Origin: an uncultured Bacteroidota bacterium
GTDB taxonomy: Bacteria > Bacteroidota > Bacteroidia > UBA7662
Assembly: GCA_903908015.1 (NCBI GenBank)
Contig: CAIVQI010000153.1
Location: 1 to 7,011 of the forward strand
Length of the DNA stretch: 7,011 nucleotides
Direction of reading: 5' to 3'
This document shows, in pieces, positions 1 through 6,564 of this stretch (position 1 is the stretch's first letter; each line of letters opens with the position of its first letter). The translations under genes and the position numbers were made by a program. The notes below the pieces were generated by a model. It saw only the letters and a list, made by a program, of their open reading frames with translations. It did no database searches and was not told the DNA's origin.

Positions 1-2
1 CC

Positions 3-278
3 TGGCTCGACGGAGAGGCCACGGGCGAGCACAAGGGATACCTTGCCGGGTTGGAGAAAGGCCGTAAGCGGGGCAGAGCGGAAGGCATCAGGGAAGGAAT
101 GGAGAAGGGTAAGTTGAAAGGCCTGGAAGAGGGAATAGAAAGAGGCGGTAAGCTACAAATGGAAACCACGATCGTCAACCTCTTCAAAAGAGGGATGGCA
201 ATTTCAGATATTGCAGCGATTCACCAAATTGAGGCGGAGGAAGTTGAACGGATTTTAGCAAAAAACGGGGTTTCCTAA
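3..278 (+). CDS. C-terminal fragment of a probable Rpn/PD-(D/E)XK nuclease-transposase family protein (5' end outside window)
   Basis: The reading frame is open from the window edge to a TAA stop and shows 91 residues. A TTG at 51 could be taken as a start, but the frame continues upstream without a stop in the same repeat pattern, so this is the tail of a longer protein. Residues 4-48 of the fragment carry glycine at every fourth position, twelve times in a row, separated by charged triplets such as IRE, MEK and LEE. A short helical tail follows that resembles a helix-turn-helix (FKRGMAISDIAAIHQI, then EEVERILAK). Glycine/charged repeats followed by such a tail are common at the C-terminus of Rpn-type recombination-promoting nucleases and PD-(D/E)XK transposase relatives. 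The nuclease domain is not in the window, so the family call is inference. It is convergent with the acyltransferase gene, with 60 bp between them. Confidence 0.6.
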   Translation, partial: WLDGEATGEHKGYLAGLEKGRKRGRAEGIREGMEKGKLKGLEEGIERGGKLQMETTIVNLFKRGMAISDIAAIHQIEAEEVERILAKNGVS

Positions 279-314
279 ACATCCTACCCTCGTTCAAACA
301 TCCAATAAAACAAG

Positions 315-331
315 GCCGGGGTCAAAACCCG
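315..331. terminator. Weak hairpin between convergent genes
   Basis: The 60-bp gap between the two convergent stops contains GGGT (319-322), a CAAA loop and ACCC (327-330), with a possible extra C-G pair around a bulged G. No clear T-run follows on either strand. It may act as a shared weak terminator, but the stem is short and the call is tentative. Confidence 0.2.
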
Positions 332-338
332 ATTTCAC

Positions 339-1109
339 TCACGATTCTTCCGAACCAGGCTTTCTGTAGTGCAAAAAACGAAAGCGATCCGACTGCTCGA
401 TCGCGTCCATTACCTGCTCAAGAATGACTTCATTGGAAGCCTCATAATCGAGTTCCAGAGGTGGCTTAAAAGTCATCTTCAAACGAACACCTTTCTTTTT
501 CAACAGCAAGCCCTTTTTGTCAAACGCCCGGCGAAATCCATCGATTACAACCGGCACCACAACGGGGCGGTTATGCTTGATGATGTGGGCCGTACCCTTG
601 CGACCAGATGCAAAAGCAGCGGTTGTCCCCTGGGGAAAAGTAATCACCCAGCCTTCCTTCAAAGCGCGATTGATGTTGTCAATATCCGTTTTCACCACCT
701 TTCGACTCACCTCCTTGCCCTCGCTGCGCCAGGTTCGGGTAACGGTTATGGCGCCCCCAAGAGAAAACAATTTGGGCAGCCAGCCGCCCCGCTTCATGGT
801 TTCCTCTGCCGCCACAAAATACACCCGCGAACGAGGCGTAAGGAGGTATATTGGAAAGCCCAGGTAGTCGTACATCCGCCAACGAACTGCGCACATGACA
901 TGCAGCATTGCCATAACATCTCGAAAATACGTCTGGTGGTTGCTCACAAACAACACGTTCTGTTCGGGTAGTCCCTTCAAGTTGCGACTCCCCCGGATGA
1001 CCATGCGGTTACGGATATTCAGACCAATGTATCCATAAGCCCCCACCACCATATAAAGCAAGCGCTTGGCGAGGTACCAATGTCCGAATGAATCGCGAAA
1101 AAACCCCAT
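339..1109 (-). CDS. 1-acyl-sn-glycerol-3-phosphate acyltransferase family protein (PlsC/LPLAT-like)
   Basis: Probable membrane-associated acyltransferase that adds an acyl chain to lysophosphatidic acid or a related lysolipid in phospholipid synthesis; the exact acceptor cannot be read from sequence. Numbered from the ATG at 1109 (256 residues), the acyltransferase blocks appear in order: NHQTYFRD at 57-64 (block I, catalytic His and Asp), GGAITVTR at 118-125 (block II), FPQGTT at 158-163 (block III, normally FPEGTR) and RPVVVPVVIDGF at 181-192 (block IV). The His-Asp spacing is HX5D rather than the textbook HX4D, and block III has Gln for Glu. Both look like subfamily traits rather than damage, since the rest of the protein is intact. 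A hydrophobic N-terminal stretch (about 11-30) may anchor it. An in-frame TTG at 1124 would add five residues; the ATG is preferred because GGGG lies about 9 nt upstream of it. It starts about 20 bp after the metG stop, so it is probably cotranscribed. Confidence 0.88.
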   Translation of the reverse strand: MGFFRDSFGHWYLAKRLLYMVVGAYGYIGLNIRNRMVIRGSRNLKGLPEQNVLFVSNHQTYFRDVMAMLHVMCAVRWRMYDYLGFPIYLLTPRSRVYFVAAEETMKRGGWLPKLFSLGGAITVTRTWRSEGKEVSRKVVKTDIDNINRALKEGWVITFPQGTTAAFASGRKGTAHIIKHNRPVVVPVVIDGFRRAFDKKGLLLKKKGVRLKMTFKPPLELDYEASNEVILEQVMDAIEQSDRFRFLHYRKPGSEES

Positions 1110-1129
1110 AATCAACGTCCCCAATAAAC

Positions 1130-3394
1130 CTATCGAATCACTGCCCCGGGCTCAGCATCCTCATCAGGTTTGGCAAAAACCAACCGGCCATCCGCGTTTT
1201 CTGCCAATAGAATCATGCCCTGTGACATCTGACCCCGGATCTTTCTTGGGGCCAAATTCGCCAAAAGAACTACTTTTCGTCCGACTAGTGCCTCCGGCTG
1301 AAAATGCTGGGCAATGCCACTCACCACCACCCGTTGTTCAAACCCCAGATCAATGTCTAGTTTCAGCAATTTATCCGCTCCTTCCACCCGATCAGCAGAC
1401 CGAATCAGCGCCACACGCAAATCGAGCTTCTCAAAATCTGGATAGGCCACTTCCGGCTTCACCGGCACAAACTGTTTGTCATCCAATTCCATATTGTTTT
1501 CCTTTTCTGAGTGTACCATAGTGTCACTTCTGTTTTCTGAGTGTACCATAGTGTCACTTCTGTTTTCTGAGTGTACCATAGTGTCACTTCTGTTTTCTGA
1601 ATGCACCATAGCTTCACCTTTGGCACTCCTTTCAACAGTCGACGAGTGCAACAGACGGTCGCGCAACGGCTGCAGTTGCTCGTCCGTGATTGGGGCAAAT
1701 AAGTGCCCAGCAGCACCCAACTCCTGTTTGGGCTCCAACAAATGGGTGTTGTGACGCAACTTATGATCTGATGTGCAGGAGCAATCGTTCCACCAATCCC
1801 GAATCAAATCGGCTGTAATGGTGTTCCATCCCAATTGCCCGCGTATTTTTTGGGCCGTAGCGGGCAAAAAGGGCGCAGAGGCCACCGCTAAATGGGCGCA
1901 AATCTGAAGGCCCACGAATAAGATCCCTGCTGCCGATTGGGGGTCTTCTTTCACCCGCTTCCAAGGCTCAGTTTCCGCTAAGAACTTATTGCCAGCGCGG
2001 GCCAACCGCATCATCGAGGCCTGCGCCTCCCGTAAGCGGTATTCACCCATGAGTGCAAAGAGTTCCGCGCGTGCGCTGTCAATTTCCAACCAACAAGCCT
2101 CAAGGGCGGGGTGGAGGTCTGACGGCAGCGCATCCATCGAAGCAACATCGGGAACGCGGCCACCGCAAAACTTATGGGACAGCACCATCACACGGTTCAC
2201 AAAATTGCCGAGGATGGCCACCAACTCATTATTCACCCTCGACTGGTAGTCAAGCCAGGTAAAATCGCTGTCTTTAGTTTCAGGGGCGATTGCCGTTAAA
2301 ACATAGCGCAATTCATCTTGCCGCCCCGGTAAATCAACCAAATATTCATGCAACCAAATCGCGTGGTTGCGGGATGTGCTAATTTTCTCGCCCTCCAAAT
2401 TGAGGAATTCGTTCGCCGGCACCTGTGCGGGAAGTACATATGATCCTTGCTCGGCAAGAATCATGGGAAAAATAATGGTATGAAAAACGATGTTGTCTTT
2501 TCCGATGAAGTGCACGAGTTGCGTATCGGGCGATTGCCACCACGATTTCCATGCATCCTCGTTGTGTGCGCCCCCCTCCTGAAGTTGGAAATACTCTCGA
2601 GTGGCACTGATGTATCCAATAGGAGCATCAAACCACACATACAAGACTTTACCCTCCGCGTCTTTCAAGGGAACAGGGATTCCCCAATTGAGGTCGCGCG
2701 TCATGCTGCGGGCCATCAAGCCTTGGTTGATCCAGCTGTTGAACTGTCCGCGCACGTGGGTGCGCCATCGGGCCACCCGCTCTGAATAGGCGCGGAAGAC
2801 CTTGCCCTCGGCGAGCTTATCCATCGGCAGAAACCAATTGCGGGTCGACCGCCGCACTGGTGTAGCACCACTGAGCGCTGAGCGAGGATGGATGAGCTCC
2901 TCGGGAGAGAGCGAGGATCCACAACGCTCGCATTGATCGCCATACGCTTGGTCATAGCTGCACTTCGGACAAACACCCAAAATATAGCGATCCGCCAAAA
3001 ATTGACCGGCCTCCTCGTCATAGAATTGTTCGGTCACCCGCTCTTCAAAAACACCTTTTTCGTAGAGCGACAAGAAGAAATTGGTGGCAGTTTCGTGATG
3101 AATAGGCCGACTGGTCCGGGAAAAGTGACTAAACTCAATGCCGAAATCATCAAACGACTTTTTGATTTGGGCATAGTAACGGTCTACCAACTCCATGGGC
3201 GTGCAACCCTCTTTACGGGCCCGCAATTCGATGGCCACGCCGTGTTCATCAGTTCCGCAAATCAACAAAACCTCCTCACCCCGGGCCTTCAGCCAACGCA
3301 CAAACACATCGGCAGGCAGGTAGCACCCCGCCAAATGCCCGAGGTGAATAGGCCCATTGGCATACGGAAGTGCGGCGGTAACAAGATAACGCAT
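1130..3394 (-). CDS. metG: Methionyl-tRNA synthetase with C-terminal tRNA-binding domain
   Basis: Cytoplasmic class I synthetase that charges tRNA-Met and initiator tRNA with methionine using ATP. The 754 residues show HLGH at 17-20 (HIGH signature), a zinc knuckle with C142, C145, C155 and C158, the WFDAPIGYIS block near 254-263, and KISTS at 337-341 (KMSKS signature). A helical anticodon-binding domain follows (about 380-560), including NNELVAILGNFVNR. After a variable linker comes a Trbp111/EMAPII-like OB-fold from about 650 to the end, with YPDFEKLDLRV and LAPRKIRGQMSQGM, which in this family binds tRNA and dimerises. The linker (about 595-635) contains a 10-residue repeat described separately. 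Length and domain order fit the long bacterial MetG form. Its ATG overlaps the glyS stop by one base (TGATG), suggesting translational coupling. Confidence 0.98.
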   Translation of the reverse strand: MRYLVTAALPYANGPIHLGHLAGCYLPADVFVRWLKARGEEVLLICGTDEHGVAIELRARKEGCTPMELVDRYYAQIKKSFDDFGIEFSHFSRTSRPIHHETATNFFLSLYEKGVFEERVTEQFYDEEAGQFLADRYILGVCPKCSYDQAYGDQCERCGSSLSPEELIHPRSALSGATPVRRSTRNWFLPMDKLAEGKVFRAYSERVARWRTHVRGQFNSWINQGLMARSMTRDLNWGIPVPLKDAEGKVLYVWFDAPIGYISATREYFQLQEGGAHNEDAWKSWWQSPDTQLVHFIGKDNIVFHTIIFPMILAEQGSYVLPAQVPANEFLNLEGEKISTSRNHAIWLHEYLVDLPGRQDELRYVLTAIAPETKDSDFTWLDYQSRVNNELVAILGNFVNRVMVLSHKFCGGRVPDVASMDALPSDLHPALEACWLEIDSARAELFALMGEYRLREAQASMMRLARAGNKFLAETEPWKRVKEDPQSAAGILFVGLQICAHLAVASAPFLPATAQKIRGQLGWNTITADLIRDWWNDCSCTSDHKLRHNTHLLEPKQELGAAGHLFAPITDEQLQPLRDRLLHSSTVERSAKGEAMVHSENRSDTMVHSENRSDTMVHSENRSDTMVHSEKENNMELDDKQFVPVKPEVAYPDFEKLDLRVALIRSADRVEGADKLLKLDIDLGFEQRVVVSGIAQHFQPEALVGRKVVLLANLAPRKIRGQMSQGMILLAENADGRLVFAKPDEDAEPGAVIR
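1490..1504 (-). promoter_or_regulatory. Possible internal ribosome binding site and start within metG
   Basis: On the minus strand AAGGA (1504-1500) lies 7 nt before an in-frame ATG (1492-1490, Met635 of MetG). Initiation here would yield a free 120-residue protein comprising the whole C-terminal tRNA-binding domain, the size and layout of stand-alone Trbp111-like proteins. What is seen is the motif, its spacing and the domain boundary; use of the site is inference. Shine-Dalgarno sequences are often dispensable in Bacteroidota, and AAGGA can occur by chance in Lys/Glu-rich coding sequence. Confidence 0.25.
1503..1620 (-). repeat. 30-bp in-frame tandem repeat in the metG linker
   Basis: Three identical 30-bp copies run from 1503 to 1592. 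A fourth, diverged copy follows at 1593-1620: its first 8 bases match and roughly 6 of the next 20 differ. Each unit encodes ten residues (consensus TMVHSENRSD, read on the minus strand), and the period is a multiple of three, so the frame is kept. The array lies between the anticodon-binding and C-terminal tRNA-binding domains. Identity at every codon position implies recent duplication by slippage or unequal exchange rather than old selected repetition. The diverged copy is at the N-terminal side and probably represents the ancestral unit. Confidence 0.97.
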
Positions 3395-4962
3395 CAGGCG
3401 GGTAGGCCCTCCGACTGCCTTTGGTGCAACGCGCGCAATACAGGCTCGAGGCCCACTTCACGTTCCAAACAGCTTAATAAGCCCGCTGGGGTTAACCGCT
3501 CTTGTTGCATGCTGTCGCGAAACCGTACGGTCACCTGCCCATCCTCCAGCGATTGATGATCGATGGTCACGCATATAGGGGTGCCCAAAGCATCTTGTCG
3601 GCGGTAACGTTTACCAATACTGTCCTTATCGTCGTATTGAACCTGATAGCGGTAGCGCAATTCATCGAGAATCTTAACCGCAAACTCCGGGAGCCCGTCC
3701 TTCTTCACCAATGGCAGTATGGCCACCTGTATGGGTGCCAAAAAGGGCGGAATCCGCAATACCGTGCGCTCACTGCCATCAGGCAATCGTTCTTCGGTGT
3801 ATGCGTGCGACAAAACCGCCAAAAACATACGGTCGAGTCCGATCGACGTCTCTACGACATATGGCACATAAGATTCATTCGTTTCCGGATCAAAATACCG
3901 TAACTTTTTACCGCTGTGTCGCTCATGGCTGCTTAAATCAAAATCAGTTCTTGAGTGGATGCCCTCCAGTTCCTTAAAGCCAAAGGGAAATGAAAACTCA
4001 ATATCACAAGCCGCATTGGCATAGTGTGCCAACTTGAGATGGTCATGGTAGCGGTACGCTCCTGCCCCCATTCCGAGCAGTTCGTGCCACCGCATACGCG
4101 CCTGTTTCCAGTACGAATACCACTGCATTTCGGTGCCGGGACGCACAAAAAACTGCATTTCCATTTGCTCAAACTCGCGCATGCGAAAAATAAACTGCCG
4201 GGCCACAATCTCATTTCGAAAAGCCTTACCCGTTTGAGCAATGCCGAAGGGCACCTTCATGCGCCCTGATTTTTGCACGTTCGAAAAATTAACAAAAATA
4301 CCTTGAGCGGTTTCTGGCCTCAAAAAGATGGTTCCAGATTCTCCACTCACCGCACCCATTTCCGTGCTGAACATCAAGTTGAACTGCCGTACATCAGTCC
4401 AATTTCGGGTGCCGCTGATGGGACATACCACCTCCAGATCTTCGATGAGCTGTTTGAGGGCGGGAAGGTCATTGGCCTCCAGCGCGCCCTTCATTCTGGC
4501 CTCGATTTCTTCGATTTTTTGGCGGTTGCGGACTACATTCGGGTTCGTGGAGCGAAACTGCGCCTCATCGAATGAATCTCCAAAGCGCGTACGCCCTTTT
4601 TCTACATCCTTATCGATTTTCGCATTAATTTTTGCGATCTGATCCTCGATCAATACATCAGCTCGGTAGCGCTTACGCGAATCTTTGTTATCGATCAATG
4701 GATCATTAAATGCGTCAACATGCCCTGAGGCCTTCCACGTGGTGGGGTGCATGAAAATGGCTGCATCAATCCCCACGATGTTCTCGTGTAGCTGTACCAT
4801 CGACTTCCACCAATAATTTCGGATGTTATTTTTCAGAGCCGCGCCCGTCTGACCGTAGTCGTAGACCGCCGACAAACCATCATACAATTCGCTCGATTGG
4901 AATACAAATCCGTATTCCTTGGCGTGGGCAATCACATTTTTAAAGGAGTCTTCGGCGCTCAT
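3394..4962 (-). CDS. glyS: Glycyl-tRNA synthetase (class II, homodimeric type)
   Basis: Charges tRNA-Gly with glycine in the cytoplasm. Numbered from the ATG at 4962 (522 residues), the N-terminus has the typical KEYGFVFQSSELYDGL and YDYGQTGAALKNNI blocks. Next come the FLRPETAQGIF segment (about 213-223), class II motif 2 (FRNEIVARQFIFRMREFEQ, about 248-266) and motif 3 (ETSIGLDRMFLAVL, about 371-384). The C-terminal anticodon-binding domain starts at LAPIQVAILPL (about 408) and includes GKRYRRQDALGTPICVTID. This is the single-chain alpha2 type rather than the two-subunit alpha2beta2 type. A TTG at 4983 would add seven residues. The ATG is preferred because family members usually begin a few residues before the KEYGFVF block and because the TTG lies inside a possible promoter. 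It heads the glyS-metG-acyltransferase cluster. Confidence 0.97.
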   Translation of the reverse strand: MSAEDSFKNVIAHAKEYGFVFQSSELYDGLSAVYDYGQTGAALKNNIRNYWWKSMVQLHENIVGIDAAIFMHPTTWKASGHVDAFNDPLIDNKDSRKRYRADVLIEDQIAKINAKIDKDVEKGRTRFGDSFDEAQFRSTNPNVVRNRQKIEEIEARMKGALEANDLPALKQLIEDLEVVCPISGTRNWTDVRQFNLMFSTEMGAVSGESGTIFLRPETAQGIFVNFSNVQKSGRMKVPFGIAQTGKAFRNEIVARQFIFRMREFEQMEMQFFVRPGTEMQWYSYWKQARMRWHELLGMGAGAYRYHDHLKLAHYANAACDIEFSFPFGFKELEGIHSRTDFDLSSHERHSGKKLRYFDPETNESYVPYVVETSIGLDRMFLAVLSHAYTEERLPDGSERTVLRIPPFLAPIQVAILPLVKKDGLPEFAVKILDELRYRYQVQYDDKDSIGKRYRRQDALGTPICVTIDHQSLEDGQVTVRFRDSMQQERLTPAGLLSCLEREVGLEPVLRALHQRQSEGLPA

Positions 4963-4980
4963 GTTGAGGAAGTAGTTCGG

Positions 4981-4988
4981 CAAAAATA
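4981..4988 (-). promoter_or_regulatory. Possible Bacteroidota -7 element for glyS
   Basis: The minus strand reads TATTTTTG, an exact match to the TAnnTTTG -7 consensus, ending 18 nt before the glyS ATG. Upstream TTTT occurs at 22 nt spacing, a poor -33 match. If used, the transcript would have a leader of only about a dozen bases and the alternative TTG start at 4983 would not be transcribed. AT-rich 8-mers of this form also arise by chance. Confidence 0.3.
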
Positions 4989-5050
4989 GGGAAATTCAGG
5001 GGCTCTTGGGAAAAGCTAAGCGTTTGCTTGCGGAAGCCAACGGCTAAAGT

Positions 5051-5066
5051 GAAGGAATCGTCCTTC
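5051..5066 (-). terminator. Hairpin downstream of the mscS-like gene
   Basis: GAAGGA and TCCTTC form a perfect 6-bp stem around a 4-base loop, beginning 11 nt past the channel gene's TAG stop. No T-run follows on the minus strand, so an intrinsic terminator is not proven. It may instead be a 3'-end stability hairpin. The gap from 4963 to 5076 holds no gene. Confidence 0.35.
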
Positions 5067-5076
5067 CGTGCACAAA

Positions 5077-6198
5077 CTAGGCGTTGGAACCACTGTCCAT
5101 GGCCAATACACTACCATTATGGCGAATAATGTCGTAGATTTTGAAATTCACCTCCTCGCGTACACCACAGTAAACTTCGTGGCTAGCGGTATTCACCAGA
5201 TAATTGACCTGCACCACATATCCCTTGTCGCTGTAGTCGAAGAAATGAACCTGGGCGCCTGACTCAATTTTTGGGTGATCCGTCAAGACGGATCGAATCT
5301 CGTTTACAATCGCTTTCAAAGCGTCGGCGGAGGTAGATGCACTCAATGTCAACTGAAATCGTGCCCTCTTCTGGTTGCCTTCACTCATGGTGTTCAGGGG
5401 CGCGCCCACGAGGTTCTTATTGGGTACGGTGAGCAATGTTTTGTCGAGTGTTCGGATGCGCGTTGACCGAAAACCCACCTTTTCTATAGTGCCAGAAACA
5501 CCGCTAAACTCCACGCTGTCGCCTACCTGAAAGGGTTTATCGAGAAAAATCGTGAACGAGCCAAGAAGATTGGCTAAACTCTCTTGTGCTGCTAGGGCTA
5601 CTGCTAATCCACCAATGCCCAGTCCCCCAATCAGGGCCGTTACATCAGCATCGAATACCCCACCTGCGGCCAACAGAATCCCGAAGATGACCAGGAGAAT
5701 CTTGATGCCATCCACCGTGAACGGTATCATTTGCTTGTCGAGCCGAATGAGACCTCCTTCTGCCCTGCGCATCCAGTACACGCCCAAAAATGTGGTTAAT
5801 GCAAGCAAGAAGCGAATCAGGCGCATTATAAACAATAGCTGCATCAACATGGCTATGTAGTGATGCACCCGCAGTTCTTTTTCAAAGACCCGAACCGTTT
5901 GGGGAATATTCAGGAGCGTGAAACAGAGATAAAATACCATGGCCATGCTCAAGGCCTGCATGGGCAGCGAAAGCATCTGCACAAATTCATCGCGGTTTCT
6001 CCGCTGCTCGTCGCCCTGTGCCCCGGTGGCATCGAAGGCTTTGAATACTAGCTGGTTCACCATTCTTGCCCCCCAACGCTTTAGGAGATAAGCCAAAAGC
6101 AAGAGCCCGGACACCAAAAGCAGCTGTCCCAGCGTATGCCCGGCCACAACCTGTGCCAGCAATCCCCGTATGGGTTCTATCGAATCGTTACTATTCAT
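5077..6198 (-). CDS. MscS-family mechanosensitive ion channel
   Basis: Inner-membrane channel that opens under membrane tension to release solutes during osmotic downshock. The 373 residues show hydrophobic helices at about 22-41, 76-98, 113-142 and 160-182. The pore helix and beta-domain signature follow: GGLGIGGLAVALAAQESLANLLG (about 191-213), KPFQVGDSVEF (about 221-231), then GTIEKVGFRSTRIRT and VPN (about 236-260). The C-terminal alpha/beta vestibule runs to about 360. About five membrane segments make it longer at the N-terminus than the three-helix E. coli MscS, which is common among MscS-like proteins. The ATG at 6198 has no clear Shine-Dalgarno sequence, as is frequent in Bacteroidota. 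It is intact and apparently monocistronic, with candidate promoters in the 150-bp gap upstream. Confidence 0.95.
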   Translation of the reverse strand: MNSNDSIEPIRGLLAQVVAGHTLGQLLLVSGLLLLAYLLKRWGARMVNQLVFKAFDATGAQGDEQRRNRDEFVQMLSLPMQALSMAMVFYLCFTLLNIPQTVRVFEKELRVHHYIAMLMQLLFIMRLIRFLLALTTFLGVYWMRRAEGGLIRLDKQMIPFTVDGIKILLVIFGILLAAGGVFDADVTALIGGLGIGGLAVALAAQESLANLLGSFTIFLDKPFQVGDSVEFSGVSGTIEKVGFRSTRIRTLDKTLLTVPNKNLVGAPLNTMSEGNQKRARFQLTLSASTSADALKAIVNEIRSVLTDHPKIESGAQVHFFDYSDKGYVVQVNYLVNTASHEVYCGVREEVNFKIYDIIRHNGSVLAMDSGSNA

Positions 6199-6286
6199 TT
6201 TGGAACTGCGCGGGTCAAATTATGAGATTTTGCTGGTGATACCTGAAGAACTCCGGAGCAACGAATAATTGAAGAAAAATCCCATT

Positions 6287-6294
6287 CAAATGTA
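6287..6294 (-). promoter_or_regulatory. Candidate -7 element for the mscS-like gene
   Basis: The minus strand reads TACATTTG, an exact TAnnTTTG match, about 90 bases before the channel ATG. No good TTTG -33 element is visible at 18-22 nt upstream, so support rests on the -7 box alone. Confidence 0.3.
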
Positions 6295-6326
6295 TAAAAA
6301 TCCAAGGGTGTTTCATCACTGATGAT

Positions 6327-6357
6327 CAAAAATATACGACGATTAAGCATAAAAAAA
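6327..6357 (-). promoter_or_regulatory. Second candidate promoter for the mscS-like gene
   Basis: The minus strand has TATTTTTG (6334-6327, exact TAnnTTTG) with TTTT (6357-6354) at 19 nt spacing, a three-of-four match to the -33 TTTG. The -33 part would sit in the T-run of the tRNA terminator, so the two signals would share bases. It would give a leader of about 125 bases. Confidence 0.35.
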
Positions 6358-6376
6358 CCGCCTCGCGGGCGGTTTT
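6351..6376 (-). terminator. Strong intrinsic terminator after tRNA-Gln
   Basis: On the minus strand AAAACCGCC (6376-6368), loop CGCGA and GGCGGTTTT form a 9-bp stem with a GC-rich core, running into a seven-T run (6357-6351). It begins 3 bases after the tRNA 3' end, so it closes the tRNA unit and separates it from the channel gene. The shorter T-run on the plus strand would allow weak bidirectional action. Confidence 0.9.
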
Positions 6377-6378
6377 CG

Positions 6379-6451
6379 TTGGCCGACTCGTTTTCGACCC
6401 TAGACTCTTCTGAACCAAAATCAGACGTGTTGCCAGTTACACCATCGGCCA
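6379..6451 (-). tRNA. tRNA-Gln (anticodon UUG), T arm degenerate
   Basis: The 73 bases fold as a tRNA: a perfect 7-bp acceptor stem (TGGCCGA with TCGGCCA, U1-A72 as in tRNA-Gln), a 4-bp D stem (GTGT/ACAC) with GG in its loop, a perfect anticodon stem (TCTGA/TCAGA) and loop TTTTGGT giving anticodon UUG, which reads CAA. The 3' CCA is not encoded, as is usual in Bacteroidota. The T arm is abnormal: CTAGG-GTCGAAA-ACGAG pairs at only three of five positions, the conserved G53-C61 pair is G-A, and T54 is G. It has its own promoter and a strong terminator, so it is probably transcribed. Whether it is functional, a pseudo-tRNA or affected by a sequence error cannot be settled here. Confidence 0.85.
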
Positions 6452-6481
6452 ATTAAACGACTCTACCATCCGAAGAGCGCG

Positions 6482-6513
6482 CAAAGATACGAAAAACTGA
6501 GCAATACCCCAAG
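6482..6513 (-). promoter_or_regulatory. Bacteroidota-type promoter for tRNA-Gln
   Basis: The minus strand carries CTTG (6513-6510; three of four to the -33 TTTG), a 20-nt spacer, and TATCTTTG (6489-6482), an exact TAnnTTTG -7 box. Transcription would begin near 6476, giving a leader of about 25 bases before the tRNA 5' end. Both elements, the spacing and the position agree, making this the best promoter in the window. It lies in the gap after the SAH hydrolase stop; that gap shows no convincing terminator, so some read-through from upstream is possible. Confidence 0.6.
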
Positions 6514-6564
6514 CTATGGCGCGGCTGGATTAGCGCTTATTAACGATTACCTGGGGCAACTTGG

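Noticed and set aside
369..971. 200-residue open frame on the plus strand
   Set aside because: It is antisense to the acyltransferase gene and has no family signature.
1503..1620. CRISPR array
   Set aside because: The 30-bp units are directly adjacent with no spacers and keep the metG reading frame.
2888..3556. 222-residue open frame on the plus strand
   Set aside because: It lies antisense to metG and glyS, which have full family signatures; its translation shows no domain.
4988..5050. T-box or other riboswitch leader upstream of glyS
   Set aside because: The gap is too short, no T-box core or specifier structure is visible, and the candidate promoter lies downstream of most of it.
6195..6452. 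85-residue open frame on the minus strand
   Set aside because: It runs straight through the tRNA-Gln gene and its terminator, has no recognisable domain, and ends at the channel gene's start.
6459..6476. Second tRNA remnant in the leader (GGATGGTAGAG resembles a D arm)
   Set aside because: No acceptor or anticodon stem can be found around it; the similarity is a few bases only.
6514..6564. Terminator after the SAH hydrolase gene
   Set aside because: Only the short palindrome AGCGCT and scattered partial complements are present, with no stable stem followed by T's.
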